Below are positions 14,675 through 21,511 of a stretch of 26,227 bases of DNA, one piece after another. Within the stretch, counting starts at the first letter, position 1, and each line of letters opens with the position of its first letter. The notes beneath the pieces are model-generated. The model made no database searches. It was not told where the DNA came from and was given only the letters and a program-made list of their open reading frames with translations. Source of the DNA: Chloroflexota bacterium (GTDB taxonomy: Bacteria; Chloroflexota; Anaerolineae; B4-G1); assembly GCA_024232355.1 (NCBI GenBank), contig JAAEPW010000142.1, forward strand, positions 1-26,227, read 5' to 3'. Both the position numbers and the translations under genes were made by a program.

Positions 14675-15094
14675 TCAAGACTGACAGCCAGCGCACACAC
14701 CAGAAATAGCAAAGTGATGTAACTTGGCCTCAAAGCCATACTGTTCCCGACATTGTTTTTCTAACGATGTGACCAGATCGTGGTCAACTTCAATCACGTG
14801 ACCACAATGCCGACAGACTAAATGGCAGTGCGGACCGTGGTGGAGGGTGGCATAGGTCACCTTTCCGCCCAAGTCGGTCCGGCTTACCAATCCCAACTCG
14901 GCCAACAAATCTAGTGTGCGATAGATGGTGGCCACATTGACGGCGTTGGTACGAGCTCGTACCTGTTCAAAGACCTCCTCAACTGTGACATGCCGTCCAG
15001 TGTGAGCGATGACATCTACAATCATCTCCCGTTGGGGCGTGAGACGGTATCCTTGTTTACGAAGTTCTGCGATCAGTGTATGGCAGTGAGGCAT
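14675..15094 (-). CDS. Fur-family metal-dependent repressor
   Basis: A 139-residue Fur-superfamily regulator. Winged-helix DNA-binding domain about 1-80 (GYRLTPQREMIVDVI, then NVATIYRTLDLLAELGLV), and dimer/metal domain about 82-139 with HHGPHCHLVC and the structural zinc cysteines CRHC (94, 97) and CAGC (134, 137). The ATG at 15094 has AGGA 7 nt upstream; the longer frame to 15160 runs into the promoter and is rejected. First gene of an operon with cbiM (24-nt gap), cbiQ and cbiO. That context suggests a nickel or cobalt sensor (Nur-like), though Zur or Fur specificity cannot be excluded. A palindrome over its own -10 box implies autorepression. Confidence 0.92.
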   Translation of the reverse strand: MPHCHTLIAELRKQGYRLTPQREMIVDVIAHTGRHVTVEEVFEQVRARTNAVNVATIYRTLDLLAELGLVSRTDLGGKVTYATLHHGPHCHLVCRHCGHVIEVDHDLVTSLEKQCREQYGFEAKLHHFAISGVCAGCQS

Positions 15095-15112
15095 ATCAAA
15101 ATCCTTATTGCG

Positions 15113-15134
15113 AATAATTGCAATTGCGATTATT
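15113..15134. promoter_or_regulatory. Probable operator of the Fur-family repressor
   Basis: A 22-bp near-perfect palindrome, AATAATTGCAA then TTGCGATTATT, with 10 of 11 pairs matching. It overlaps the -10 box and spans the predicted start of the fur-cbiMQO transcript, an ideal site for repression. The length and AT-rich outer arms fit Fur-family operators; the TTGC core recalls nickel-responsive Nur sites (inference). Confidence 0.7.
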
Positions 15135-15160
15135 ATACACAAGGTGTGAGAAGATGTCAA
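15132..15160 (-). promoter_or_regulatory. Consensus promoter of the fur-cbiMQO operon
   Basis: On the minus strand TTGACA (15160 to 15155), a 17-bp spacer and TATAAT (15137 to 15132) match the sigma-70 consensus exactly. Predicted start near 15125, about 30 nt before the repressor ATG. Confidence 0.9.
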
Positions 15161-15180
15161 GAAATATGGGGACCAACACT

Positions 15181-15225
15181 AAAACCAGGTTTTGCCGCTC
15201 TGTAGGTTGCGCGAAACCTGGTTTT
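15181..15225. terminator. Bidirectional intrinsic terminator
   Basis: AAAACCAGGTTT (15181-15192) and AAACCTGGTTTT (15214-15225) form a perfect 12-bp stem with T runs on both strands (TTTTTT on plus, TTTT on minus). It lies between the bioY end and the fur promoter, so its main task is probably to stop leftward bioY transcripts before they reach the fur-cbi operon. Confidence 0.8.
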
Positions 15226-15259
15226 TTGTTCTGTTACGTGGCAGTTGTTAGATGCCAGT

Positions 15260-15300
15260 GTGCTCGATCATTTTCCAAGGGTTTGGACGTAATCGAGCAC
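15260..15300. terminator. Hairpin downstream of bioY
   Basis: GTGCTCGAT (15260-15268) pairs perfectly with ATCGAGCAC (15292-15300), and TCCAA/TTGGA can extend the pairing inside. It lies 27 nt past the bioY stop. There is no T run, so it may protect the bioY 3' end, with the real terminator at 15181-15225. Confidence 0.45.
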
Positions 15301-15326
15301 CAGCACTTGCTATTCTAGAGTGCGAG

Positions 15327-15911
15327 TTAAGAGGTTCTTTGGGTATCTATCAAAGTCCAGCCTAAGGGCAAGACGAGTGCTGACAAAGCTATCTTTATCA
15401 GATCACCGGTGATAAAGGGAAGAAAACCTGCTTTCAAGACAGTTTCCCACCCGATAAAATTCGCCAGCCAAGGCAAGCCAAACACATAGATCACAATATT
15501 TCCGACGAGCATAGCAATGGCGGTTGTGAAAATGTTTCGATCCCAGCCTTGCTCACTCAGCCAGCCAACGACAAAAGCGGCCATCACAAAACCGATCAAG
15601 TACCCTCCGGTAGGGCCTGCAAATTTGACGATGCCCGCTGTACCACCGGCAAAGACGGGCAAACCCATAGCCCCCTGGAGTAGATAACTCATCACGGTCA
15701 ATGCTCCACGACGGCTGCCTAGTAGTGCTGCTACCAATAGCACGCCAAAGGTTTGACCAGTAATGGGGACAGGCCAGAGGGGAATCTCGATCTGGGCAGC
15801 TAGAGCGATTAGCCAACTGCCAGTTAGGACCAGCGCAATCTCACGCACCAAGCTGGCTTGCGGCCAAACGGCCTCGGCCAAGAGGGTAGGGTAGTTGGTA
15901 TTCTCATTCAT
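15327..15911 (-). CDS. bioY: Biotin transporter substrate-binding protein BioY
   Basis: The S component of biotin ECF importers. The 194-residue protein has about six hydrophobic helices and the BioY signatures AAQIEIPLWPVPITGQTFGVLL, SYLLQGAMGLPVFAGG and FAGPTGGYLIGF. The ATG at 15911 has AGGA 9 nt upstream; an alternative ATG at 15932 overlaps the DUF402 stop but has a poor site. No dedicated EcfA/EcfT genes are directly adjacent; the nearest CbiQ/CbiO lie about 1.7 kb away in the fur operon, so BioY may borrow that or another shared module, or work alone as some solitary BioY proteins do (inference). Co-transcribed with the DUF402 gene. Confidence 0.93.
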   Translation of the reverse strand: MNENTNYPTLLAEAVWPQASLVREIALVLTGSWLIALAAQIEIPLWPVPITGQTFGVLLVAALLGSRRGALTVMSYLLQGAMGLPVFAGGTAGIVKFAGPTGGYLIGFVMAAFVVGWLSEQGWDRNIFTTAIAMLVGNIVIYVFGLPWLANFIGWETVLKAGFLPFITGDLIKIALSALVLPLGWTLIDTQRTS

Positions 15912-15928
15912 CAGATTTATTCCTTTTT

Positions 15929-16432
15929 TCATACATGTTTTTGATGGTTTTCAGTTTCTTTGGTGTTGCGTATACTGTCAAAGGGACCTTCTCTCTGCAC
16001 GACCATTTTTTGTAATGCAGCCAGGGCATTTTGTGCGGCTTTGTGCTCGGTAGAGGACAGCGATAACGCGGCGAATTCGTCTTCGTCGAGCACCAGCATT
16101 TCTCCATCGGGTGCGACCCACAGGTCGAGTGCTAGGTCTTCAGCAGATACCTCGTCGGTAGTGATACAGGCCGGACGGGTAACGTTGCAGTACCATCCCT
16201 TCAAATGTTCATCACTCGACTGAATCTCAAAGATATTGTACCAGCGGCCAGTGTAAAAGTGTTCTGCCCAACGATCACCGGGTTCGAGGATGACGTAACC
16301 CACATCTAGTGGGGCACGGTCCCAACAGGTGCGCAGCACGATGACAGAATCGTCGCGCCAAAGCACACGGCCGGGATAGGTAATTACCTGCTGGCCTGTA
16401 TGGTCGAGTTTGCGGATCGTGAACAGTTCCAC
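15929..16432 (-). CDS. DUF402-family protein
   Basis: A 167-residue protein (from GTG 16432) of the DUF402 family. Recognisable parts are the N-terminal beta strands with TYPGRVLWRDDSVIVLR, then YTGRWYNIFEIQ, WYCNVTRPA, and the acidic-aromatic LALDLWVAPDGEMLVLDEDEF. Characterised relatives hydrolyse nucleoside di- and triphosphates or bind RNA; which applies here is unknown. The open frame extends to a TTG at 16468, but a -10-like TACAAT at 16481-16476 would put the transcript start at that codon, so the GTG is preferred. The C-terminal tail is polar and low complexity. It precedes bioY by 17 nt. Confidence 0.8.
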   Translation of the reverse strand: MELFTIRKLDHTGQQVITYPGRVLWRDDSVIVLRTCWDRAPLDVGYVILEPGDRWAEHFYTGRWYNIFEIQSSDEHLKGWYCNVTRPACITTDEVSAEDLALDLWVAPDGEMLVLDEDEFAALSLSSTEHKAAQNALAALQKMVVQREGPFDSIRNTKETENHQKHV

Positions 16433-16475
16433 AAGTGTATATTCTACCGGGATTTTGGCACAGCGCAAGTTTGCT

Positions 16476-16481
16476 ATTGTA
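16476..16481 (-). promoter_or_regulatory. Possible -10 box of the DUF402-bioY unit
   Basis: TACAAT on the minus strand, about 7 nt before position 16469. No convincing -35 hexamer is found at the right distance, so this is a weak call that mainly helps place the DUF402 start at the GTG 16432. Confidence 0.35.
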
Positions 16482-16557
16482 CCACACTGTTTTTTGGTAC
16501 AGTTCTTGTTGACCTTGCTTCACTTGGCTTGTTCAGCCAAATACTGTTTTTTGCAAT

Positions 16558-16586
16558 TTGACTTGAAAGCAGGATAGTGGTACACT
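16558..16586 (+). promoter_or_regulatory. Promoter of the response regulator gene
   Basis: TTGACT (16558-16563), a 17-bp spacer and TACACT (16581-16586). Predicted start near 16593, giving a leader of about 70 nt before the ATG at 16665. Confidence 0.7.
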
Positions 16587-16664
16587 AGAGTACGCCAGTA
16601 TCGATCATAGTGAAGCACTTGGATCTATGTAGTTGATTTGCCTACGAAACCAAGGGAGGTAGTA

Positions 16665-17051
16665 ATGACAGAAGAAAAAGAGAAAAAGAAGGTTGTCTGC
16701 ATCGAAGATGAGCCTGAGATGATCGACCTGGTTAAATTGATCCTCGGGCGCAAGGGATTTGATCTCGTCGGTGCTGTTGGAGGTCGTGAAGGCCTAGAGC
16801 AAGTACGTAAACTGAAGCCCGATCTGGTTCTGCTTGACCTAATGATGCCGGATATGGACGGATGGGAAGTCTACCAGCAAATGAAGGCCGACGATGAACT
16901 CAAGAAAATCCCGGTCATTGTCGTTACTGCTAAAGCACAGAGCATCGACAAGGTGCTGGGCCTTCATATTGCCAAGGTGGACGATTACGTGACAAAGCCG
17001 TTTGGCCCCCAGGAATTGCTGCAAAGTGTAAGCAATGTATTAGGGGATTAG
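16665..17051 (+). CDS. Single-domain (CheY-like) response regulator
   Basis: A 128-residue receiver domain with no output domain. The acidic pair Glu14-Asp15, phosphoacceptor Asp58 (LVLLDLMMPDMDG), the Thr of VIVVTAKA and the Lys of VTKPFGP are all present, so it should be phosphorylatable. The first ten residues are Lys/Glu-rich. The ATG at 16665 follows a GGGAGG site by 5 nt; an upstream TTG at 16638 gives a longer frame but no site. No histidine kinase is adjacent, so its partner is encoded elsewhere. It lacks a DNA-binding domain and cannot itself be the regulator of the triple-box promoters. Confidence 0.93.
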   Translation: MTEEKEKKKVVCIEDEPEMIDLVKLILGRKGFDLVGAVGGREGLEQVRKLKPDLVLLDLMMPDMDGWEVYQQMKADDELKKIPVIVVTAKAQSIDKVLGLHIAKVDDYVTKPFGPQELLQSVSNVLGD

Positions 17052-17109
17052 GCTTAACTGGCAGTTCACGCGTTCATTGATTCTATAGGTCTTATTCTCA
17101 AAAACCGGG

Positions 17110-17220
17110 TGCATTGCTCTTGGCGCAAGCGACCAGGCAGCAATGTATCGGGTGCTTGAGGGCTGTTCCGACAGGCTCTGAGGGCGGTGGGGGTGGAATG
17201 CGTCTCATACCCATCGCCTC
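17110..17220 (+). ncRNA. Candidate structured RNA leader before the adenosine-specific kinase gene
   Basis: Three successive stems can be drawn: TGCATTGCT (17110-17118) with AGCAATGTA (17139-17147) and an inner CGC-AA-GCG; CTGT/ACAG (17163-17174) extended by GAG/CTC; and GAGGGCGGTGGG (17180-17191) with CCCATCGCCTC (17210-17220), allowing G-U pairs and one bulge. The region is unusually G-rich and lies 50 nt before the next start. It matches no riboswitch class I know, and no T run marks a terminator. The rest of 17052-17267 shows nothing else. Confidence 0.35.
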
Positions 17221-17270
17221 TTGGCTTTTGGGGACGAAACTGCTCTATTGACATGAGCAGGGGGTAGATG

Positions 17271-17756
17271 ATGGAACTCGTCAGTGTGCAGATTGAAAAA
17301 CCAGAGGCAGTGAATTTCATTCTAGGTCAATCGCACTTTATCAAAACAGTGGAAGATTTACACGAGGCTCTGGTAGGCAGTGTACCAGGAATCAAGTTTG
17401 GCCTGGCCTTTTGCGAGGCGTCAGGGCCAGCATTGGTGCGAGCTGGTGGCACTGACGACGAGCTAGTCGAATTGGCAAAACGAAATGCACTGACGTTGAG
17501 TGCTGGGCACAGTTTCATCATCTTTCTTGGCGAAGGATTTTACCCCGTCAACGTATTGAATACAGTCAAGATGGTGCCTGAAGTATGTCGCATTTTTTGT
17601 GCTACAGCTAATCCTGTTGAGGTGATCATCGCCGAGACGGAGCAGGGACGTGGCATCCTCGGTGTGGTGGATGGCTTGAAAACAAAGGGCGTTGAAACTG
17701 CAGACGACGTTGCTCATCGCAAGGACTTTCTTCGCATGATCGGTTACAAACTGTGA
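17271..17756 (+). CDS. Adenosine-specific kinase family protein
   Basis: A 161-residue protein of the adenosine-specific kinase family (COG1839/PF04008), small single-domain proteins best known from archaea and thermophiles. Recognisable stretches are [40 protein letters not shown], the [19 protein letters not shown] segment and the end [10 protein letters not shown]. The family name rests on limited biochemical and structural work, so the activity here is inferred by family. Two ATGs are adjacent (17268, 17271); the second is better spaced from the GGGGG site. It is followed 37 nt later by an HD phosphohydrolase, suggesting a nucleoside or nucleotide-related pair. Confidence 0.88.
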   Translation: MELVSVQIEKPEAVNFILGQSHFIKTVEDLHEALVGSVPGIKFGLAFCEASGPALVRAGGTDDELVELAKRNALTLSAGHSFIIFLGEGFYPVNVLNTVKMVPEVCRIFCATANPVEVIIAETEQGRGILGVVDGLKTKGVETADDVAHRKDFLRMIGYKL

Positions 17757-17793
17757 CCGTGTGAACCCCGTCAAACCCATTGTCTGAACGAAT

Positions 17794-18360
17794 ATGATAG
17801 ACGCCAGTATGGCATTACGGTTGTTTCTCAGCACACACCAACTCAAGCGCACGCCACGAACCGGATGGATGATGCGGGGTGTACCTGATGTCGAGAGCGT
17901 AGCCGACCATAGCTTTGGCGTGGCTTTTATCTCCCTGGTGTTGGGCGAGATGATGGAACAATCCGTAGACAAAGCCAAACTTCTGACAACCGCCTTGCTT
18001 CATGATTTGCCAGAAAGTGTTATTGGTGATCTTGCCACGCCTACAAAGACATATCTTCCCTCTGGTGCCAAACGAAAAGCAGAGACAGGTGCACTCGATG
18101 CACTGTTACACAAATTGCCTTGTGCCGAATGTTGGCAATCTTGGTGGCAAGAGTTCGAAGAAGGAACAAGCATTGAGGGGCAGATCGTCCGTGAGGCTGA
18201 CCGGCTTGATATGCTCATTCAGGCTTATATTTACGAACAGACAACCGGCAACCGTTGGCTGGAGGAATTCTGGCCCTCATCAGAGGATTCACCTTTTCAG
18301 TTCCCAGCCACACAAATGTTATATGAAGAATTAAAGGCATTGCGTCAGCAATCCGGGTAA
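17794..18360 (+). CDS. HD-domain phosphohydrolase, HDDC2/YfbR-like
   Basis: A 188-residue HD protein resembling HDDC2 and the 5'-deoxyribonucleotidase YfbR, which remove phosphate from nucleoside monophosphates. The family pattern is clear: LKRTPRTGWMMRGV followed by ESVADHSF (His39), then ALLHDLPESVIGDL (His70-Asp71) and READRLDML (Asp136), together the metal ligands of the HD fold. The length is usual for the family. Placed between the adenosine-specific kinase gene and a DUF192 gene on the same strand. Its ribosome binding site is weak, so translation may depend on the upstream gene. Confidence 0.9.
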   Translation: MIDASMALRLFLSTHQLKRTPRTGWMMRGVPDVESVADHSFGVAFISLVLGEMMEQSVDKAKLLTTALLHDLPESVIGDLATPTKTYLPSGAKRKAETGALDALLHKLPCAECWQSWWQEFEEGTSIEGQIVREADRLDMLIQAYIYEQTTGNRWLEEFWPSSEDSPFQFPATQMLYEELKALRQQSG

Positions 18361-18366
18361 TTTATT

Positions 18367-18747
18367 GTGTCTGACCAATTGACATCCAACGAAATAGCGG
18401 TACGAAACGAAACACAGAACAAGCAATTGTTAAAGCGCGTACACCGCTGCGCCAGTTTTCTCTGTCGTCTACGGGGGTTGACCTTTCGGCGATCCTTGGA
18501 CGATGATGAGGGCTTGTTGCTGGTAGGAAAACGACAGAGTCGCACCGACACTGCCATCCACATGTTCTTTGTCTTTTTCCCTATTGCGGCAATATGGCTA
18601 GACTCGAACGGGCAGGTGGTAGATGCACAATTGGCACTTCCTTTCCGTCCACTTTACGTTCCTCAGGCTCCGGCACGGGATGTGCTGGAGGGGGCACCAG
18701 CATTGCTGGAAAAAGTACAAATAGGAGATACGTTGCGCTTTGGATAA
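18367..18747 (+). CDS. DUF192 family protein
   Basis: A 126-residue protein of the DUF192/COG1430 family (function not established). The core runs about 25-125: RLRGLTFRRSL, then the typical HMFFVFFPIAAIWLDSNGQVVDA and ARDVLEGAPALLEKVQIGDTL. Most members have a signal peptide or lipid anchor; this one has none and a 20-residue polar N-terminus. GTG start 6 nt after the HD gene stop. The end overlaps the candidate TTG start of the next gene by 8 nt. Confidence 0.85.
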   Translation: MSDQLTSNEIAVRNETQNKQLLKRVHRCASFLCRLRGLTFRRSLDDDEGLLLVGKRQSRTDTAIHMFFVFFPIAAIWLDSNGQVVDAQLALPFRPLYVPQAPARDVLEGAPALLEKVQIGDTLRFG

Positions 18748-20200
18748 TATTCAAGTGAATCGAAAAATCACAGTTGCTTTTGCAATTTTGCTCATAATAG
18801 TAGTACCCGTGCAGGCTCAATCAGACGAACCGCCGTCACAGGCAATGGTACATATCGTGCAAGGGGGCGAGACGCTGTTCTCCATTGCTCAGCAATATGG
18901 TTTGACTGTAGATGCTGTCACTCATGCCAACAGTGTCCCCGATCCACGGCAGATTTATGTCGGCCAACGACTGGTTATGCCTGGCAACAAAACAAAAACC
19001 AGCACAACTGAGATGGTGCCCTATATATTTCAGGCCGGCGACACATTGGCTTCTGTCGCCAGGCGTTATGGTACGACCTGGCAAATAATTGCACAGAACA
19101 ATAATCTACTTACGCCCAACGCGATTTACACAGGCCAGATTGTTCATGTACCAGCGCTCAACGAATCTCTCGCCGATGCAGAAATTACTCGTTTGCCCTC
19201 GAATGAAGGGGTTACCTACGTCGTCCACCCCGATGATACACTGTTCCGTATTGCATTGAGATACGATATCTCGCCTCAGACATTGGCGGCTGCCAGCCAC
19301 ATTGCGAATCCAGCACTGATCTACCCCGGACAGGAATTGGTAGCTCATGGGGATGGGGATAGCTTGTTGCCTGAACCATTTAGGTCTGTCGAGGTGCAGC
19401 CGTTGCCCGTGGCTCAAGGAACTGCTATGATTGTCACAGTGTATGCCACAGATCCAATTACGCTAACGGGCAGTTTATTTGAGCAAGAGGTTCGTTTCGG
19501 TAATGAGGGAGATGTGTATTATGGGTTGGTGGGAGTACACGTTTTTACAGAACCGGGTCTCTATGACCTAGAATTAACTGCCATAGACGGCAGAGGACAA
19601 AGCACGACAATCGGCACTGGGGTTGTGGTAGAAGCCGCGCGTTTTAACTTTGAGCGGATTGATGTTCCTGCTAGCCGGACCAATTTGCTTGATCCAATTG
19701 CTATTGCCAGAGACCGTGAGCGTCTGGATACAGCGCGTTTCACCTTTACTCCAGAGAGACGTTGGACAGTGCCTTTCCAACGCCCGTGTATTGGATCAAT
19801 TTCCGCTTATTTCGGTTCTCACCGATCCTATAATGGTGGTCCATATACCAGCTATCACAGCGGCACGGATTTCCGCATATCAGGTGGAACACCAGTGTAT
19901 GCACCTGCTGCGGGTACAGTGGTGCTGGCTGAACCACTGTCATTGTGGGGTAACGCTCTCGTGATAGACCATGGTTGGGGCGTACTGACCGGTTATGCAC
20001 ATCTCTCCGCCTTCGAAGTGGAAGTTGGTCAGCAAGTTGCGCAAGGTGAATTGGTTGCAAAAGTGGGCAACACGGGATTATCTACTGGTTCACATTTACA
20101 TTGGGAAATGTGGGTTGGGGGCATTAGCGTAAATGCCTTGGACTGGTTGGAGGAATCGTTTCCCTGGCCAGAGACCTATTGGATTGGAATCGGCGGTTAG
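18740..20200 (+). CDS. LysM and M23 peptidase domain protein
   Basis: A secreted cell-wall endopeptidase of 486 residues. Signal peptide about 1-27 (ILLIIVVPVQA), three LysM repeats at about 37-82, 94-138 and 159-203 that bind peptidoglycan, a beta-rich spacer, and an M23 (lysostaphin-type) domain about 355-475. Zinc ligands and catalytic residues are intact: HSGTD, then HLSAF and HLHWE. Such proteins cut peptide cross-bridges or act as regulators during cell separation. The start is uncertain: TTG 18740 has AGGAG 12 nt upstream and overlaps DUF192; GTG 18755 is an in-frame alternative that keeps the signal peptide. Confidence 0.92.
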   Translation: MDNIQVNRKITVAFAILLIIVVPVQAQSDEPPSQAMVHIVQGGETLFSIAQQYGLTVDAVTHANSVPDPRQIYVGQRLVMPGNKTKTSTTEMVPYIFQAGDTLASVARRYGTTWQIIAQNNNLLTPNAIYTGQIVHVPALNESLADAEITRLPSNEGVTYVVHPDDTLFRIALRYDISPQTLAAASHIANPALIYPGQELVAHGDGDSLLPEPFRSVEVQPLPVAQGTAMIVTVYATDPITLTGSLFEQEVRFGNEGDVYYGLVGVHVFTEPGLYDLELTAIDGRGQSTTIGTGVVVEAARFNFERIDVPASRTNLLDPIAIARDRERLDTARFTFTPERRWTVPFQRPCIGSISAYFGSHRSYNGGPYTSYHSGTDFRISGGTPVYAPAAGTVVLAEPLSLWGNALVIDHGWGVLTGYAHLSAFEVEVGQQVAQGELVAKVGNTGLSTGSHLHWEMWVGGISVNALDWLEESFPWPETYWIGIGG

Positions 20201-20228
20201 GCGTTTGACCATTAGCCAACGGATATCT

Positions 20229-20474
20229 TTATTCCTCGATGAGCGCCCGCGCTGCGTCGGCGCACCGGCTTGGCACCAGGATACGTACCTCACCGACACC
20301 ATCCACCGTAATGCCCATAACCGGCCCGACACTCTCGTATTTTAGCAACACCGGAATGCCTGCATCCTCCAGTTTGGTTTTGATAACTTGGGCTCTCAAC
20401 ATCCCGTACTCGACGCATACTATGGTTAGCTCAAGGTCACTGTGATTGTTCATCTTGCATCTTTTCCCTTTCAC
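20229..20474 (-). CDS. DUF2007 domain protein
   Basis: A short protein (81 residues from GTG 20474, or 74 from ATG 20453) matching DUF2007, a small fold proposed as a signal-transducing module. It shows the typical order: strand LTIVCVEYG, helix MLRAQVIKTKLEDAGIPVLL, then a V-rich strand pair (GEVRILVPS) and helix CADAARALIEE. The GTG shares its G with the stop codon TAG of the upstream pseudogene frame, and AGGA lies 5 nt before it. It converges on the LysM/M23 gene with 28 nt between stops. Confidence 0.75.
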   Translation of the reverse strand: MKGKRCKMNNHSDLELTIVCVEYGMLRAQVIKTKLEDAGIPVLLKYESVGPVMGITVDGVGEVRILVPSRCADAARALIEE

Positions 20475-20955
20475 TAGAATCCTATTACCTTCATAGTGTG
20501 CCCTAACTTGGTGTATTTGTCAAACTGATTCAATTGGTTATATGCCCCGGCTGGACCGGCTTCTTTCGCAATCTCCCAAGAAACAGCTTTTTGAGAAAGG
20601 CTCAAAACCCCGCCCTTGCTGTTTCTCGCAAAATGAAGAACGCCAAAGGGGTTTTGGGCGCTATCCAGCAAGTAAAGTACTGCCAGGATCGGGTGTTGGT
20701 AGAGCATCCGCGGACTCGTATATCTCATCACAATGCGGATTCTTTCTCGCATATTGTGCTTGTAACAATGGAGAGCACAGTTGGCACATGTCGTTTTGCC
20801 TTCTTGGAATGGACACTTGGCAATGTCGAGTCTCATAAAGTCATACCGGGCCAAATCCATCGCGGAACTCGTGCTGTTCACGACAATAGAATGTGTAGCA
20901 TTGCGGCTACAGTTTGGTTCTCTCTTACCATTCGATGGAGACTATCAGCAGACAT
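20474..20955 (-). pseudogene. Frameshifted YgbA_NO-family (nitrous oxide-stimulated promoter family) gene
   Basis: The frame covering 20881-20474 encodes the family core, KCPFQEGKTTCANC, ALHCYKHNMRERIR and VMRYTSPRMLYQHPILAV. The expected N-terminus is found upstream in other frames: from ATG 20955 the translation LHRMVRENQTVAAMLHI matches the family start, then the frame shifts by one base and YCREQHEFRDGFGPV continues before a stop. The Cys-x-x-Cys element normally between these parts is damaged. The end also seems extended by non-homologous sequence containing an inverted repeat. YgbA-type proteins are small Cys-rich proteins linked to nitrosative stress. A mobile element begins 12 bp upstream of the start. 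I judge it inactive. Confidence 0.7.
20579..20626. repeat. Nested inverted repeat in the tail of the pseudogene
   Basis: AGAAACAGC (20579-20587) pairs with GCTGTTTCT (20618-20626); inside, TTTTGAG (20589-20595) pairs perfectly with CTCAAAA (20601-20607). It lies in the part of the pseudogene frame that has no family similarity, so it may be the old intergenic hairpin of the intact gene or a small inserted repeat. Confidence 0.45.
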
Positions 20956-20966
20956 ATATTTTGACT

Positions 20967-21093
20967 CTAGCAGTCTGTCGGAGAGCACTGTAGTATAGGG
21001 CCTTGTGTCCGTTTTGCGCCTGTTTTTGAGCTATTTTGCCACTCATAAGCCGCCCACAAGGGGCTAAACTACATCTCTCCGACAAACTGCTAG
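20967..21093. mobile_element. Miniature inverted-repeat element, copy A (127 bp)
   Basis: CTAGCAGTCTGTCGGAGAG (20967-20985) and the inverted end at 21075-21093 match at 18 of 19 positions. Subterminal arms TAGGGCCTTGTG (20996-21007) and CACAAGGGGCTA (21055-21066) also pair (10 of 12). No coding capacity. The same ends bound the 208-bp element at 25820-26027 while the interiors differ, the pattern of non-autonomous elements moved by one transposase. CTAG at both outer ends may be part of the repeat or a 4-bp target duplication. It sits between the pseudogene and the pseudo-receiver gene. Confidence 0.75.
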
Positions 21094-21105
21094 TGGCGAT
21101 GTGTT

Positions 21106-21480
21106 TCATTTTTCTCGCATTTCTGCTTTTGAAATTGCAGATAGACCACGGATGGCCTCTATCAGATCGACGGCGCGCGCCGGCACTGCATGAGAAACAT
21201 ATACCCGAACGGTATCCTGGCCCAACCCCACGCGGATAACGGTCATATCTGGGTAATGATCCAGAATCTGTGCTATGAGGGTGGCTGCTTTTTCACTCTC
21301 GCTCTCCGCTTCGGCCACCAGCACGACGTCTGGCGTGTCTTTAGACAACCGGGCCAATACTGGGGCATCCAAATCCCACGGGCCGACAAGTTCGATGCTC
21401 TTTTCCTGGGCGAGGATGTTTTCCAGGCTCTCACCTAGCAGCGACTGAATGCATAAAAGTAACACACGCGGTTTGTTCAC
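21106..21480 (-). CDS. Pseudo-receiver domain protein
   Basis: A 124-residue protein with the fold pattern of a NarL-type receiver: RVLLLCIQSLLGESLENIL, then PDVVLVAEAESESEKAATLIAQIL and DMTVIRVGL. The key residues are missing: the acidic pair after the first strand is Cys-Ile, and the phosphoacceptor position in DVVLVAEA is not Asp. It therefore cannot be phosphorylated in the usual way and may bind a partner constitutively. GTG start with AGGA 7 nt upstream, 31 nt after the cyclase gene, so it is probably the last gene of the lipoprotein-cyclase operon and may modulate the cyclase (inference). Confidence 0.7.
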   Translation of the reverse strand: MNKPRVLLLCIQSLLGESLENILAQEKSIELVGPWDLDAPVLARLSKDTPDVVLVAEAESESEKAATLIAQILDHYPDMTVIRVGLGQDTVRVYVSHAVPARAVDLIEAIRGLSAISKAEMREK

Positions 21481-21511
21481 GCCAAATCCTTTCTTTGCAT
21501 CATTGCGAGTA

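Noticed and set aside
15095..15160. N-terminal extension of the Fur-family protein
   Set aside because: It would span the consensus promoter and operator; Fur proteins begin close to the internal ATG at 15094.
16665..17051. The response regulator here as controller of the triple-box promoters
   Set aside because: It consists of a receiver only and has no DNA-binding domain.
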